From Fibrobacterota bacterium (lineage in GTDB: Bacteria > Fibrobacterota > Fibrobacteria > UBA11236): a stretch of 64,000 nt of DNA. This document shows, piece after piece, positions 50,717-59,093 of the stretch; the first letter of the stretch is position 1, and each line of letters starts with the position of its first letter. Location of the stretch: positions 512,785 to 576,784 of the forward strand of contig CANKII010000001.1 of the NCBI GenBank assembly GCA_947482115.1. The letters run 5' to 3'. The position numbers and the translations under genes were made by a program. The notes beneath the pieces are model-generated. The model made no database searches. It was not told the DNA's origin and saw only the letters and a program-made list of their open reading frames with translations.

Positions 50717-51484
50717 GTGAAAGTCACTTTTCTGGGCACGGGCACTTCGCACGGGATTCCGGTAATCGGCTGCCGCTGCGCGGTATGCACCTCCACCGAT
50801 TCCCGCAATTACCGCAATCGTCTGGGCGTATGGCTTCACGATGAGACCCGTTCTGTAGCGATTGACGTGTCGAGTGATTTTCGCACAGGGGCTTTGCGGC
50901 ATGGCATGCGCCATCTGGATGCAGCGCTTTTGACCCATGCGCATTCGGATCATGTTTCGGGTCTGGATGATTTACGGATCTTCTCGCAGGTCAGCGGAAA
51001 ACCCACGGTGTTGTATGGCTCCGAACAGACCTTCGGGGAGATCAAAAAACGTTTCGGATATGCTTTTGAGCCACCGAAAAGCTACGGCGGTGGGGCTCCG
51101 CAATATGATTTAAGACTTGCGTCTGAACCGTTTGAAATCGCAGGTTGGAAGGTGACACCGCTTCCTATTCTACACGGTCCGGAACCGATTCTGGGCTATC
51201 GGGTCAATGACTTTGCGTTGATTACGGACGTGACCGAAATCCCTGAGTCCACCCTGGGTTTATTAAAAGGCTTGAAGATTTTGGCGCTGGATTGTCTTCG
51301 GGAAAAGCCCCATTCCACGCATTTGGGGTTTCAGCAGTCGGTAGACTACGCGAAACGGATTGGTGCGGAGAAAACCTATTTCATTCACATGTGCCATGAG
51401 TTGGAGCATGTTGCGACCGAGGCGCGATTGCCGCCGGAGATTCGATTAGCATATGACGGATTAGAAATGGAATTATTAGGGTGA
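50717..51484 (+). CDS. MBL-fold phosphodiesterase (PhnP/YycJ-like)
   Basis: A 255-residue metallo-beta-lactamase-fold hydrolase. Motifs are FLGTGTSHGIPVIGC with CRCAVC, the metal site LTHAHSDHVSGLDDLR, ILHGPEPILGYRV and the late MCHELEH. This layout fits the PhnP-like group of phosphodiesterases, which act on cyclic phosphates or nucleic acids. The start is the GTG at 50717. The last bases overlap the end of the RAYT gene on the opposite strand. The exact substrate cannot be read. Confidence 0.83.
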   Translation: MKVTFLGTGTSHGIPVIGCRCAVCTSTDSRNYRNRLGVWLHDETRSVAIDVSSDFRTGALRHGMRHLDAALLTHAHSDHVSGLDDLRIFSQVSGKPTVLYGSEQTFGEIKKRFGYAFEPPKSYGGGAPQYDLRLASEPFEIAGWKVTPLPILHGPEPILGYRVNDFALITDVTEIPESTLGLLKGLKILALDCLREKPHSTHLGFQQSVDYAKRIGAEKTYFIHMCHELEHVATEARLPPEIRLAYDGLEMELLG

Positions 51485-52042
51485 AATACGTTTGGGATTT
51501 TTTGAATCCCATTTCCATCGTGCCGGATTTTTGGTGATGTAATGGCGAATGCGATTTAATTCACCATCATTGCGGATGATATGGTCGTTAAAATCCCTTT
51601 GCCATACCGAAACGCCTGGTAATCCACGTATGGCATTTATTCGTTTGGTTGCGATTGATTTGAATTGACCCATAATTGCACCGATGGAACCGGACATGGG
51701 GCCATTGGCCGACGTTGGGATGACCCATGTAGGGGCGACCCGCCGGGTCGCCCCTACCGGATCGAACCCGGATTCCCGAATAAATACAATCCCGTGAACA
51801 TGATTGGGCATGATCACGAATTCGTCCAACACAATTTCGTTCCGTACCGTCCCTGCGCGTAACCATTCATCGCGAACAATTTCACCCAGGTCATTTAAAT
51901 GCATTTCACCATTGGCAATATGGCCCAATATGCATTCATGGGCTTGAACGCAAATGGTGATGAAATATGCGCCGGGTCGTGTGTAGTCGTACCCATGTAA
52001 TCGAATGGATCGTCGATGATGCTTTTTTGGATCGTACTGCAT
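51476..52042 (-). CDS. REP-associated tyrosine transposase (RAYT)
   Basis: A single-copy Y1-type transposase of 188 residues that is thought to mobilise REP palindromes. The HUH metal site is MPNHVHGI. The catalytic tyrosine probably lies in RIRHYITKNPARW, aligned with the DYIHxNPV motif of the family. N-terminal HHRRSIRLHGYDYTRPGAYF and WQRDFNDHIIRNDGELN are typical of one RAYT subgroup. The gene carries a perfect REP hairpin (51729-51757) in frame, reading GATRRVAPT. Length and motifs appear intact. No flanking terminal repeats were recognised. Confidence 0.88.
   Translation of the reverse strand: MQYDPKKHHRRSIRLHGYDYTRPGAYFITICVQAHECILGHIANGEMHLNDLGEIVRDEWLRAGTVRNEIVLDEFVIMPNHVHGIVFIRESGFDPVGATRRVAPTWVIPTSANGPMSGSIGAIMGQFKSIATKRINAIRGLPGVSVWQRDFNDHIIRNDGELNRIRHYITKNPARWKWDSKNPKRISP
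51729..51757. repeat. REP hairpin inside the RAYT gene
   Basis: Perfect 13-base arms GTAGGGGCGACCC (51729-51741) and GGGTCGCCCCTAC (51745-51757) with loop GCC. The outer core GTAGGGGCG...CGCCCCTAC is shared with 53381-53415, and nearly so with 20294-20344. Confidence 0.85.
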
Positions 52043-52104
52043 GACCCAAAATATGGGTCGTAGCTGAATCTGGGGGCGTGACCTAGGTCACATAAAATGG
52101 ATGG

Positions 52105-52653
52105 TTATTTCGATTTCCATTCCTTAAACGATTGATTTCCTTTATCCCTATCTGACAACAGTGGCTCTATTCCGTCCAATGGCCATTGGACGTTAAAATC
52201 CGGATCGTTCCACATAATTCCCGCCTCGGTCTTCGGATTATAAACGTTGGAGCATTTATACTGCACCTCCGCAAATTCCGAAAGCACCACGAAACCATGC
52301 GCGAAGCCCACGGGAACGAAGAACATCGTCGCATCATCCGGTCGCAATTCGATTCCGAAGTGTTTCCCAAAGGTCGGACTATCCGGTCGGATATCCACAG
52401 CCACATCCCAGATGGCACCTAACGTACAGCGAACCAGTTTAGCCTGACCCGGAGAAGTTTGGAAGTGGAGGCCGCGAAGTGTGCCTTGAGCCGAACGGCT
52501 ATGGTTGTCTTGAACGAATGGGATGGAAACGCCAGCGGCAGCAAACGATTCCTGATTATAGCTCTCATAGAAGAAGCCGCGCACGTCCTTGAAGACGCGA
52601 GGACGAAGAATCAGCAGACCTTCCAGAGGTGTTTTCTCGACAGTGATACTCAT
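52105..52653 (-). CDS. rfbC: dTDP-4-dehydrorhamnose 3,5-epimerase
   Basis: RfbC/RmlC epimerises dTDP-4-keto-6-deoxyglucose in dTDP-L-rhamnose synthesis. The core is a cupin with FVQDNHSRSAQGTLRGLHFQ (active-site histidine in GLHFQ), a GAIWDVAVDIRPDSPTFG stretch, FFVPVGFAHGFVVLSE and QYKCSNVYNP. Length is about 182 residues from the ATG at 52653, which overlaps the trmJ stop (ATGA). The longer frame to 52734 lies in trmJ. No other rhamnose genes are in the window. Confidence 0.94.
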   Translation of the reverse strand: MSITVEKTPLEGLLILRPRVFKDVRGFFYESYNQESFAAAGVSIPFVQDNHSRSAQGTLRGLHFQTSPGQAKLVRCTLGAIWDVAVDIRPDSPTFGKHFGIELRPDDATMFFVPVGFAHGFVVLSEFAEVQYKCSNVYNPKTEAGIMWNDPDFNVQWPLDGIEPLLSDRDKGNQSFKEWKSK

Positions 52654-53372
52654 GATTCGGTCTTTCTGATCAAAGAATGAAGCGCGCCGGAGAGGAAGTT
52701 CAGTTCCCCGCGCGTGGGATGTAGGCGTTGCCACAGAATCCGGAATTTTTTGCGCTTGGCTATTTCCTTCCTGCCCCGCGCCAGAAATCCACTTTGATCC
52801 ATTACATCCAGAATCTCCGTCAGCGCAACCTGTGACTCTTCCAAGGTGACCCGATCCCGTGGAGCAGCTTTCTCTTCCTTGCTTTCAGGCGTGGTGTCCG
52901 GTGCATTCACCAAAGAATACAGGGCGATAGCCACGGCATGGGACAGGTTCAAGCTCGAGGCGGCATGCATGGGCGGTATGCGCACCAGATGTGTCATCTG
53001 GAGTATTTCCCATTCCGTCAATCCCTGTGACTCACAGCCGAAGACCAGCGCGGTTCGAACCTTCTTCTCAAACCGGCCGGAGAGTTGCGGGAGATCGTGG
53101 AGTTTCTGATCCTTGTTACGCGAACGCCGGGTGAAACCAAAAGCCTGCTGGCAATCTGCCAAAGCCTCCTTCACATCTGCGAAGTGGCGCGCGGAGCGAA
53201 GGATCGGTTCGCCATCGCGTGCGGTGATGAAAGCCCTGCTATCATCCTTCAGCGGCTTGATGCCCGCGAGGCGCAGTTCAGTGACTCCGAACACGACCAT
53301 GCACCGGGCCACGGAGCCGATGTTTTCCGCCACTTCGGGATGGGAAAGGACAACAATAAAATCGTTATTCAT
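52650..53372 (-). CDS. trmJ: TrmJ-like tRNA 2'-O-methyltransferase
   Basis: A SPOUT-class methyltransferase of 240 residues, similar to TrmJ, which methylates position 32 of tRNAs. The N-terminus has VVLSHPEVAENIGSVARCM. The SAM-binding knot shows ALVFGCESQGLTEWE, VRIPPMHAASSLNLSHAVAI and LYSLVN. The C-terminal about 80 residues form a helical extension with KEIAKRKKFRILWQRL. It starts just below a REP-type hairpin that separates it from ispG, and its stop overlaps rfbC. Confidence 0.85.
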   Translation of the reverse strand: MNNDFIVVLSHPEVAENIGSVARCMVVFGVTELRLAGIKPLKDDSRAFITARDGEPILRSARHFADVKEALADCQQAFGFTRRSRNKDQKLHDLPQLSGRFEKKVRTALVFGCESQGLTEWEILQMTHLVRIPPMHAASSLNLSHAVAIALYSLVNAPDTTPESKEEKAAPRDRVTLEESQVALTEILDVMDQSGFLARGRKEIAKRKKFRILWQRLHPTRGELNFLSGALHSLIRKTES

Positions 53373-53380
53373 GCAGACAA

Positions 53381-53415
53381 GCCGTAGGGGCGTGATTAAA
53401 TCGCGCCCCTACGGC
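53381..53415. repeat. REP-type hairpin between ispG and trmJ
   Basis: Perfect 12-base arms GCCGTAGGGGCG (53381-53392) and CGCCCCTACGGC (53404-53415) with an 11-base loop. The last two codons and the stop of ispG lie in the right arm. The core matches the RAYT-internal hairpin. Confidence 0.85.
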
Positions 53416-55154
53416 TCGATCCATCTTCCGTGCGATTTGATCAGGTTGATCAATTCCTCAGGCGCTTCGTCCTCGGGAATGTTTTTCTGCACACAATCGC
53501 GGCCCACATACAGGCTGACCTTGTTCGGAGCTCCGCCGACATAGCCGAAATCCGCATCTGCCATTTCACCCGGACCATTCACGATGCAGCCCATGACGGC
53601 AATGGAAATGTTTTTGAGGTGCGAGGTCTTGGCGCGAATGCGCTGCGTGGTGCTTTGCAAATCGAATAAAGTCCGTCCACAGCCAGGACAGGCCACGTAT
53701 TCCGGCTTACTGCGCCGCACTCCCGCAGCTTGCAGAACATCATAGCCGAGATTAAGTGCTGTCTTTGCTCCCGTGGCACTTTCGACGCAAATCAAATCAC
53801 CAATGCCATCAGCAAGAACGGCTCCGAGACGCACGGCCACAGCCATATTCTCTTCTGGAGTTCCATCGGTGCGGTCTCGCAAGATAATGGGATCACGATG
53901 CCCATGCTGTTCTAACCAAGCGTTCAAGTGACGATAGGCACCCACAAGATTCGGCAGTGCAGGATTGCAGGACCACAGGGACTGGGACTCCGGAAATTTC
54001 AGCGATTCCAGTTCTTTCAAATCATTGATTTGGATCTCATTGGAGATTTCCCCGGAAATCCACTCAGCTTTTCGATCGCCTTTGGGCAAGGCCTCGGAAC
54101 CCGGATTGAAAACGCCCACCGCAATAACCTCGCGCGCACCAACTTTCAATCCAGCCAATTCCACAGGAATGGATTCACGGCGATGATAGTCGTAAAAGGC
54201 GATATTCTCTCCCAAACCGGGAACGGCGGGATAGCGTGAGAGATCACAAAGCTTCACCAATGTTTTTGCCACCGGAATTTCCTGAACCGGATCTTCGGTC
54301 AGCGAAACGCGAATGGTATCACCCAAACCATCGAGCAACAATGCGCCGATACCCACGGAAGATTTCAATCGCCCGTCTTCCCCATCACCTGCTTCTGTGA
54401 CGCCGACATGAAACGGATAAGGTTTGTGCCCTTGAGAAAGCCGCTGTGCCAGCAGTCGATAAGCCTGAATAGCCACGCGCGGGGTGCTGCTCTTCATGCT
54501 AAAAACGATTTGGTCGAAGTTCTCCGCTTCGCAAACCTTCAAATACTCCAACGCCGATTCCACCATACCTTCAACCGTATCGCCGAATTTCCACAGCATA
54601 CGATCGGACAAGGAGCCGTGATTCGTACCGATGCGCAGACAAACTCCGCGCTCTTTGGCCGTGCGCACCAACGGGGCAAACGCATCGTAAACCTTTTGCA
54701 CACCGCTCTCAAAAGAAGCGTCATCATATTCCCGTTGCGCAGCGGTTTTGGAATCCACGAAGTTACCGGGATTGATGCGGACTTTCTCCACCCATTTCAC
54801 AGCTTCGTAGGCCGCACGGGGTTGAAAGTGAATATCGGCGGAAACGGGAATATCGCATCCGGCGGCGCGAACCTTGAGCATGATTTCGCGCAAGCATTCC
54901 GCATCCTTTTGGGTAGGGGCCGTAATGCGCACCAATTCGCAACCCGCACGCCATAACTCCAAGGTTTGAAAGGTGGTTGCGTCAATGTCCTTCGTATTGG
55001 TCGTGGTCATGGATTGCACCAGAATCGGCGCATCCCCGCCAATAATCCGGTTGCCCACGCGAACAGCCAATGTCTTGCGACGTGAAGCGGCAAAACGGTT
55101 GTCCATATATGGCGGGTTTTCCGGCAATACCGCCCCACCGGTTTTCTGAATCAT
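53409..55154 (-). CDS. ispG: 4-hydroxy-3-methylbut-2-enyl diphosphate synthase, long form
   Basis: IspG makes HMBPP in the MEP isoprenoid pathway using a 4Fe-4S cluster. The TIM barrel shows VQSMTTTNTKDIDATTFQTL and NPGNFVDSKT, with a TNHGSLSDR run later. The C-terminal reductase-like domain has the cluster cysteines in CPGCGRT and MGCIVNGPGEMADAD. At about 581 residues it is the long form, with an extra domain between barrel and cluster domain (about residues 270-460), as in plants, chlamydiae and Bacteroidetes. The ATG at 55154 has GAGG nearby. The open extension to 55247 is unlikely. Its last residues (RWIEP) and stop run into a REP-type hairpin. Confidence 0.93.
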   Translation of the reverse strand: MIQKTGGAVLPENPPYMDNRFAASRRKTLAVRVGNRIIGGDAPILVQSMTTTNTKDIDATTFQTLELWRAGCELVRITAPTQKDAECLREIMLKVRAAGCDIPVSADIHFQPRAAYEAVKWVEKVRINPGNFVDSKTAAQREYDDASFESGVQKVYDAFAPLVRTAKERGVCLRIGTNHGSLSDRMLWKFGDTVEGMVESALEYLKVCEAENFDQIVFSMKSSTPRVAIQAYRLLAQRLSQGHKPYPFHVGVTEAGDGEDGRLKSSVGIGALLLDGLGDTIRVSLTEDPVQEIPVAKTLVKLCDLSRYPAVPGLGENIAFYDYHRRESIPVELAGLKVGAREVIAVGVFNPGSEALPKGDRKAEWISGEISNEIQINDLKELESLKFPESQSLWSCNPALPNLVGAYRHLNAWLEQHGHRDPIILRDRTDGTPEENMAVAVRLGAVLADGIGDLICVESATGAKTALNLGYDVLQAAGVRRSKPEYVACPGCGRTLFDLQSTTQRIRAKTSHLKNISIAVMGCIVNGPGEMADADFGYVGGAPNKVSLYVGRDCVQKNIPEDEAPEELINLIKSHGRWIEP

Positions 55155-55211
55155 TGCGACCTCTTGAAGGACCCTTAAAATACCTAATAACCGGAGTTCG
55201 TGAAAAATCTC

Positions 55212-55257
55212 TTGACAAGCGAAAGTCGGGACTATAGTTTTTAACAAAGTTGTTAAA
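55212..55257 (+). promoter_or_regulatory. Promoter and palindromic operator of the TetR-efflux operon
   Basis: TTGACA (55212-55217) and TATAGT (55233-55238) form a promoter with a short 15-base spacer. Immediately after the -10 lies the perfect palindrome TTTAACAA-AG-TTGTTAAA (55240-55257), 14 bases before the tetR ATG. The position overlaps the expected start of transcription, which is ideal for autorepression by the TetR protein encoded next. Confidence 0.7.
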
Positions 55258-55271
55258 CATTAAAGTTAATC

Positions 55272-55934
55272 ATGGCCAAGACAACCCAAAAAATCTCTGC
55301 AGACTCCGAATCCACGGCACAAACCAGGATACTGTCGGCAGCACGCGCAGAGTTTATAGACAAGGGTTTCAAAAGCGCCCGCATGCAGTCCATCGCCAAA
55401 AGCGCCGGCGTCAATCATGCCTTGTTGCACTACTACTTCCGTTCCAAGGAACAGCTGTACGATGCCGCAGTACGCGAAACAGTCCGCACGGTCTGGAGTG
55501 GATTGCAGCGCGAACTGCAAACAGTACCGGAAGGCAGTGATTTTGAAACCTTGCTTCTGACCCTGTTAAAGACACATGCCCGCATTCTTTCCCGTCATCC
55601 GGACTTTCCCCTCTTCTTCATCCGGGGAATACTCGAGGACGGCAAATCCTTTCCCGGAGCCGTGGAGGAAATTCTCGCATCCTTCGGTGAAGTCCCCAAG
55701 CGGGTCAATCAGGCTCTGATTGCGGAGATCAAAGTGGGTCGTTTGAAACCCATCGAACCCATGCATTTCTGGCTCAACCTCGTGGGCATGGTGATCTCGG
55801 GATTCATGGCATCGCATTTCGCGAAAAAACTGGGACCGGCATTTCCGCTTTCCCGGGTAAAGTTCACGGAAAAGTTCTTTCTGGAACGGGCTGAAATGGT
55901 GGCCGCCACCTTGTTGCAGAGTCTTCGGCCATGA
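55272..55934 (+). CDS. TetR/AcrR-family repressor of the efflux operon
   Basis: A 220-residue TetR-family regulator. The N-terminal helix-turn-helix reads AEFIDKGFKSARMQSIAKSA then GVNHALLHYYFRSKEQLYDA, the usual 'T...IA..AGVs...lYyhF..Ke.L' form. The rest is a helical ligand domain. It heads an operon of TolC, membrane-fusion protein, two ATPases and two permeases, and its stop overlaps the tolC-like start (ATGA). In E. coli the related ybhGFSR genes are also linked to a TetR gene (CecR). The palindrome upstream is the probable binding site. Confidence 0.9.
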   Translation: MAKTTQKISADSESTAQTRILSAARAEFIDKGFKSARMQSIAKSAGVNHALLHYYFRSKEQLYDAAVRETVRTVWSGLQRELQTVPEGSDFETLLLTLLKTHARILSRHPDFPLFFIRGILEDGKSFPGAVEEILASFGEVPKRVNQALIAEIKVGRLKPIEPMHFWLNLVGMVISGFMASHFAKKLGPAFPLSRVKFTEKFFLERAEMVAATLLQSLRP

Positions 55935-57253
55935 AAGGGAAAAGCATGGGAATAAAATTTGTTGTCTTACTGCTGGCCAGTCTTTCCGTAACGGTGCATT
56001 CGGAAACCTGGACCTTGCGTGCAGCACAGGAAAGATTGCTGCAGGGGAATCCTGATCTTCGCATTCAAAAAAATGAACAGGGAAAAGCCGAGGCCCTGTT
56101 CTCCGAATCAAAATCCACATTCTGGCCTTCACTGGATGTCTCTGGTTCCTATCAGGCTTTTTCGGAACTCAACCAAATCAATCTGACTCTTCCGGTGCCT
56201 CCTCCAACCGGAACCAACATCAGCAAAACTTTGGGGGATCATGATCGCGAAGAGTATGGAATCGATCTCTCCTACCCTCTCTTCATGGGAGGTGGACAGC
56301 GTCAACAGGTTTTAGCCCGGCGTTCATCTGTCGAGGCGCAGAAGGAGCGTGCGCACGCATTGGAAAATCAGCAATCGCTGAGATTGGCAGGGCTCTTCTA
56401 TGCCTGGAATCTGGCTGAATCTGCGCGACACACACAAGAAACCATTATCGGCTACCATCAACAGTACCTAACCCGCGTTACAAGTCTTGTGAAAGGCGGC
56501 GCGGCATTGCCCTCGAAAGAATCCTCGGCCAAAGCCAAATTGCTTGTCGCTCAAGCGGAGTTGCAAACGTCCATCGATCTTCGGGATTCCATCGGAAGAG
56601 CTGGCGCTTTGCTTCTGGGACTCTCTGCGAATCAATCTTTTGCGTTCGACAGCTCGGATGGGGAAAAGATCGATTCTGGAAAAGTGTCTTCGGAAATGAG
56701 GCCGGAGCTGGCCTTTCTAGTAAAAACTTCCGTGAGCCTAGAGCATCAGGAAAATGCCATCCTCTCCCAAAAGTTTCCGACCTTGGTCGCACTGGCGGGA
56801 TATCGTGTGGCAAATCCGGGTTTGAATCTCGGCTCCAATGCCTACATGAATTACGGATTGGTGGGTTTGCAACTGCGTTGGAATTTGTTCGATGGCTTTC
56901 GCAATCAATCCCAAAGATCCCAAATCCGCGCTCAGCACGAAGAACTTCAGATCGAACAGGAACGGCAAGCCGCCTTCTTTTCTGAAGCGCAGATCTCTGT
57001 GGAAAAGTGGATGGCGCGTTTGAAACAATCTCAAGAAGCCGCCCAGGCGGCGTGGGATGCAGCACATTTGTCGCTGGCTGAAATACAATCCCAGCATGAT
57101 CATGGCACTGCATCCGAACTCGAACTTTTGGATGCGCGGGTTCAGGAAACGAAAGCTGGTCTGCAGGTTCATCAACTCATTCTTCAACAACGTTTGGCCG
57201 TATGGAATTGGCGTTATGCGCGCGGCGAAAATCTGAAATTTCAGGGGGATTAA
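55931..57253 (+). CDS. TolC-family outer-membrane efflux protein
   Basis: An outer-membrane channel of about 440 residues with a signal peptide (core GIKFVVLLLASLSVTVHS). TolC-type coiled-coil repeats are visible in WTLRAAQERLLQGNPDLRIQ near the N-terminus and in LQLRWNLFDGFRNQSQRSQI at the start of the second repeat. Start options are 55931, overlapping tetR, or the ATG at 55946, which has AAAGGGA upstream. It should be the exit duct for the ABC pump encoded downstream. Confidence 0.87.
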   Translation: MKGKSMGIKFVVLLLASLSVTVHSETWTLRAAQERLLQGNPDLRIQKNEQGKAEALFSESKSTFWPSLDVSGSYQAFSELNQINLTLPVPPPTGTNISKTLGDHDREEYGIDLSYPLFMGGGQRQQVLARRSSVEAQKERAHALENQQSLRLAGLFYAWNLAESARHTQETIIGYHQQYLTRVTSLVKGGAALPSKESSAKAKLLVAQAELQTSIDLRDSIGRAGALLLGLSANQSFAFDSSDGEKIDSGKVSSEMRPELAFLVKTSVSLEHQENAILSQKFPTLVALAGYRVANPGLNLGSNAYMNYGLVGLQLRWNLFDGFRNQSQRSQIRAQHEELQIEQERQAAFFSEAQISVEKWMARLKQSQEAAQAAWDAAHLSLAEIQSQHDHGTASELELLDARVQETKAGLQVHQLILQQRLAVWNWRYARGENLKFQGD

Positions 57254-57254
57254 C

Positions 57255-58151
57255 ATGAAGCTTTCAATGACTCTTTGCGGACTTGCGTTGAGTGGAATAT
57301 TGCTGGCCGGATGCCAGAAGGCAGAGAAAGGCACTTTCCTCGGCTCTGCGGTGATTGAAGTGGAAACCTATCAGGTTCCCGCCTTGGTGCAGGGACCTTT
57401 GACATCCGTGCTCAAGCAGGAAGGCGATAGCGTCTCCAGCGGAGAATGGATCGCGCAAGTGGACACCGTTCCCTACGCCTTGCAATACTCCGAGGCCAAA
57501 TCCGGCATTGCAGGCTTTGACGCCAGCTATGCCTCCAAGTCCGGTGAGATATCCTCACTACAGGCCGAAACGCATGGACTCGATCAAGAATCCAATCGCA
57601 TCGCTCCCCTGTCACAATCCGGTGCCGCAACCGAACAGCAATTGGACAGAATCACTTCCAGCAAGGATGCAGCGCATTACCGGCTCAATGCGGCGCGCAG
57701 TTCCATTCGCGGACTCGACGCACAAAAGCAGGCTTTGCATTATCGCATCGAATTTCTTCAGGCGCAATTGCAGCGCTGCAACGTCCTGTCCCCGGTTTCC
57801 GGCATTGTGCTGACGCGGTATCGCAATGCAGGAGAGTCCGTGAATCCGGGACAATCCATTTTTGAAATCGGCCGGCGGGATTCGGTTCATCTGGATTTCT
57901 TCGTGCCACAAGCGTCCCTGACTTCGTTGCGATTGGGCGATACGGTGCGTCTTCGCGTGGAAGGGGAAACAAAAGCGGACACGAAGCACGTTCCCGCCGT
58001 CATTCGTTTCATTTCCTCCGAAGCCGAATTTACCCCCAAGAACATTCAGACCCGTGAAAGTCGTTCGGAGCTGGTGTTTCGCGTTCGCGCCCAGGCTTCC
58101 TCACGAGAGGGACTGCTCAAACGCGGATTGCCGGTCGAGGTGTGGCGTTAA
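57255..58151 (+). CDS. Membrane-fusion lipoprotein (HlyD/YbhG-like)
   Basis: A 298-residue periplasmic adaptor with lipobox LLAGCQK (cysteine near residue 20). It has the biotinyl-lipoyl-like halves VPALVQGPLTSVLKQEGDSV and NVLSPVSGIVLTRYRNAGES, separated by a coiled-coil hairpin, then a beta-barrel part (HLDFFVPQASLTSLRLGD). The family links an inner-membrane pump to TolC. It starts one base after the TolC gene and its stop overlaps the next ATG (TAATG). It is closest in layout to YbhG. Confidence 0.87.
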   Translation: MKLSMTLCGLALSGILLAGCQKAEKGTFLGSAVIEVETYQVPALVQGPLTSVLKQEGDSVSSGEWIAQVDTVPYALQYSEAKSGIAGFDASYASKSGEISSLQAETHGLDQESNRIAPLSQSGAATEQQLDRITSSKDAAHYRLNAARSSIRGLDAQKQALHYRIEFLQAQLQRCNVLSPVSGIVLTRYRNAGESVNPGQSIFEIGRRDSVHLDFFVPQASLTSLRLGDTVRLRVEGETKADTKHVPAVIRFISSEAEFTPKNIQTRESRSELVFRVRAQASSREGLLKRGLPVEVWR

Positions 58152-59089
58152 TGTCCTTGGCCTTGCGCATCCGCGATCTGATCAAAGATCATGCGGGTGA
58201 AAAAGCACTGAAGGGAATTTCCTTCGAAGTTCCCGAAGGGGCGCTGTTTGGAATCATCGGAGCCGATGGCGCCGGAAAATCGACCTTGATGACCATTCTC
58301 GCCACGCTCATGGATGCGGACTCCGGCGAGGTGGAAGAATTGGGGTTGGATCTCAAGAAGGACTTCAAGATTCTCCGGCATCGCATCGCCTTCATGCCGC
58401 AGCGCTTTTCCCTGTATCCCGATCTCACTGTGGTCGAGAATTTGCATTTCTTCGCCGACCTGTATGATTTGGATCCTGCGGAAAAACAAAAACGGTTGTC
58501 GGATTTATTGAAATTCTCCGCCCTGGAACCTTTTCAAAAACGCCGCGCGGGTTTGCTTTCCGGCGGCATGAAACAAAAACTCGCTTTGTGTTGCTGCCTG
58601 CTGCACCGGCCTTCCCTGATTTATCTGGATGAGCCCACGGTTGGAGTGGATCCGGTGGCCCGCAGGGATTTCTGGATTCTTCTCAAATCGCTGAAATCTG
58701 AAGGGATAACGCTTGTTGTTTCAACACCTTACATGGATGAGGCAAAGTTGTGTGACACATTGCTTTTACTCGATCATGGCAAAGTATTGGACTCGGGCTC
58801 TCCACGGGAAATGTTGAGCCGCTATCCCTATTCCCTGTATCGCATTCGTGGCCCTAAACCGCTGGCTTATTCCGCACGAAAGGAACCGCCCCAAGGTGTT
58901 TCCTTGGTCTATCCCGCAGGCGGAGAACTGCGGGCTGCCGTGGATGGCGGAATGAACGCATCACAGGATGATTTGTGGAAAGATTTTCCCGGAGCCAATG
59001 CATCTGAGTCCATGACTCCGGATATCGAAGATCTTTTTTTCGCATTGTTGAGCCGCGAACAAGCCTCGTTGGAAAAAACGGTCAAATAA
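58151..59089 (+). CDS. ABC transporter ATPase, first half of a YbhF-like pair
   Basis: An ATPase of about 312 residues. Motifs are Walker A GADGAGKST, Q-loop region FMPQRFSLYPDLTV, signature LSGGMKQKLALCC and Walker B LIYLDEPTVGVDP. The glycine-rich Walker A with GADGAGKS resembles the N-terminal half of YbhF. The start is the ATG at 58151, sharing one base with the upstream stop and with GAGGTG before it. In E. coli the two ATPase halves are fused; here they are separate genes. Confidence 0.88.
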   Translation: MSLALRIRDLIKDHAGEKALKGISFEVPEGALFGIIGADGAGKSTLMTILATLMDADSGEVEELGLDLKKDFKILRHRIAFMPQRFSLYPDLTVVENLHFFADLYDLDPAEKQKRLSDLLKFSALEPFQKRRAGLLSGGMKQKLALCCCLLHRPSLIYLDEPTVGVDPVARRDFWILLKSLKSEGITLVVSTPYMDEAKLCDTLLLLDHGKVLDSGSPREMLSRYPYSLYRIRGPKPLAYSARKEPPQGVSLVYPAGGELRAAVDGGMNASQDDLWKDFPGANASESMTPDIEDLFFALLSREQASLEKTVK

Positions 59090-59093
59090 ATCC

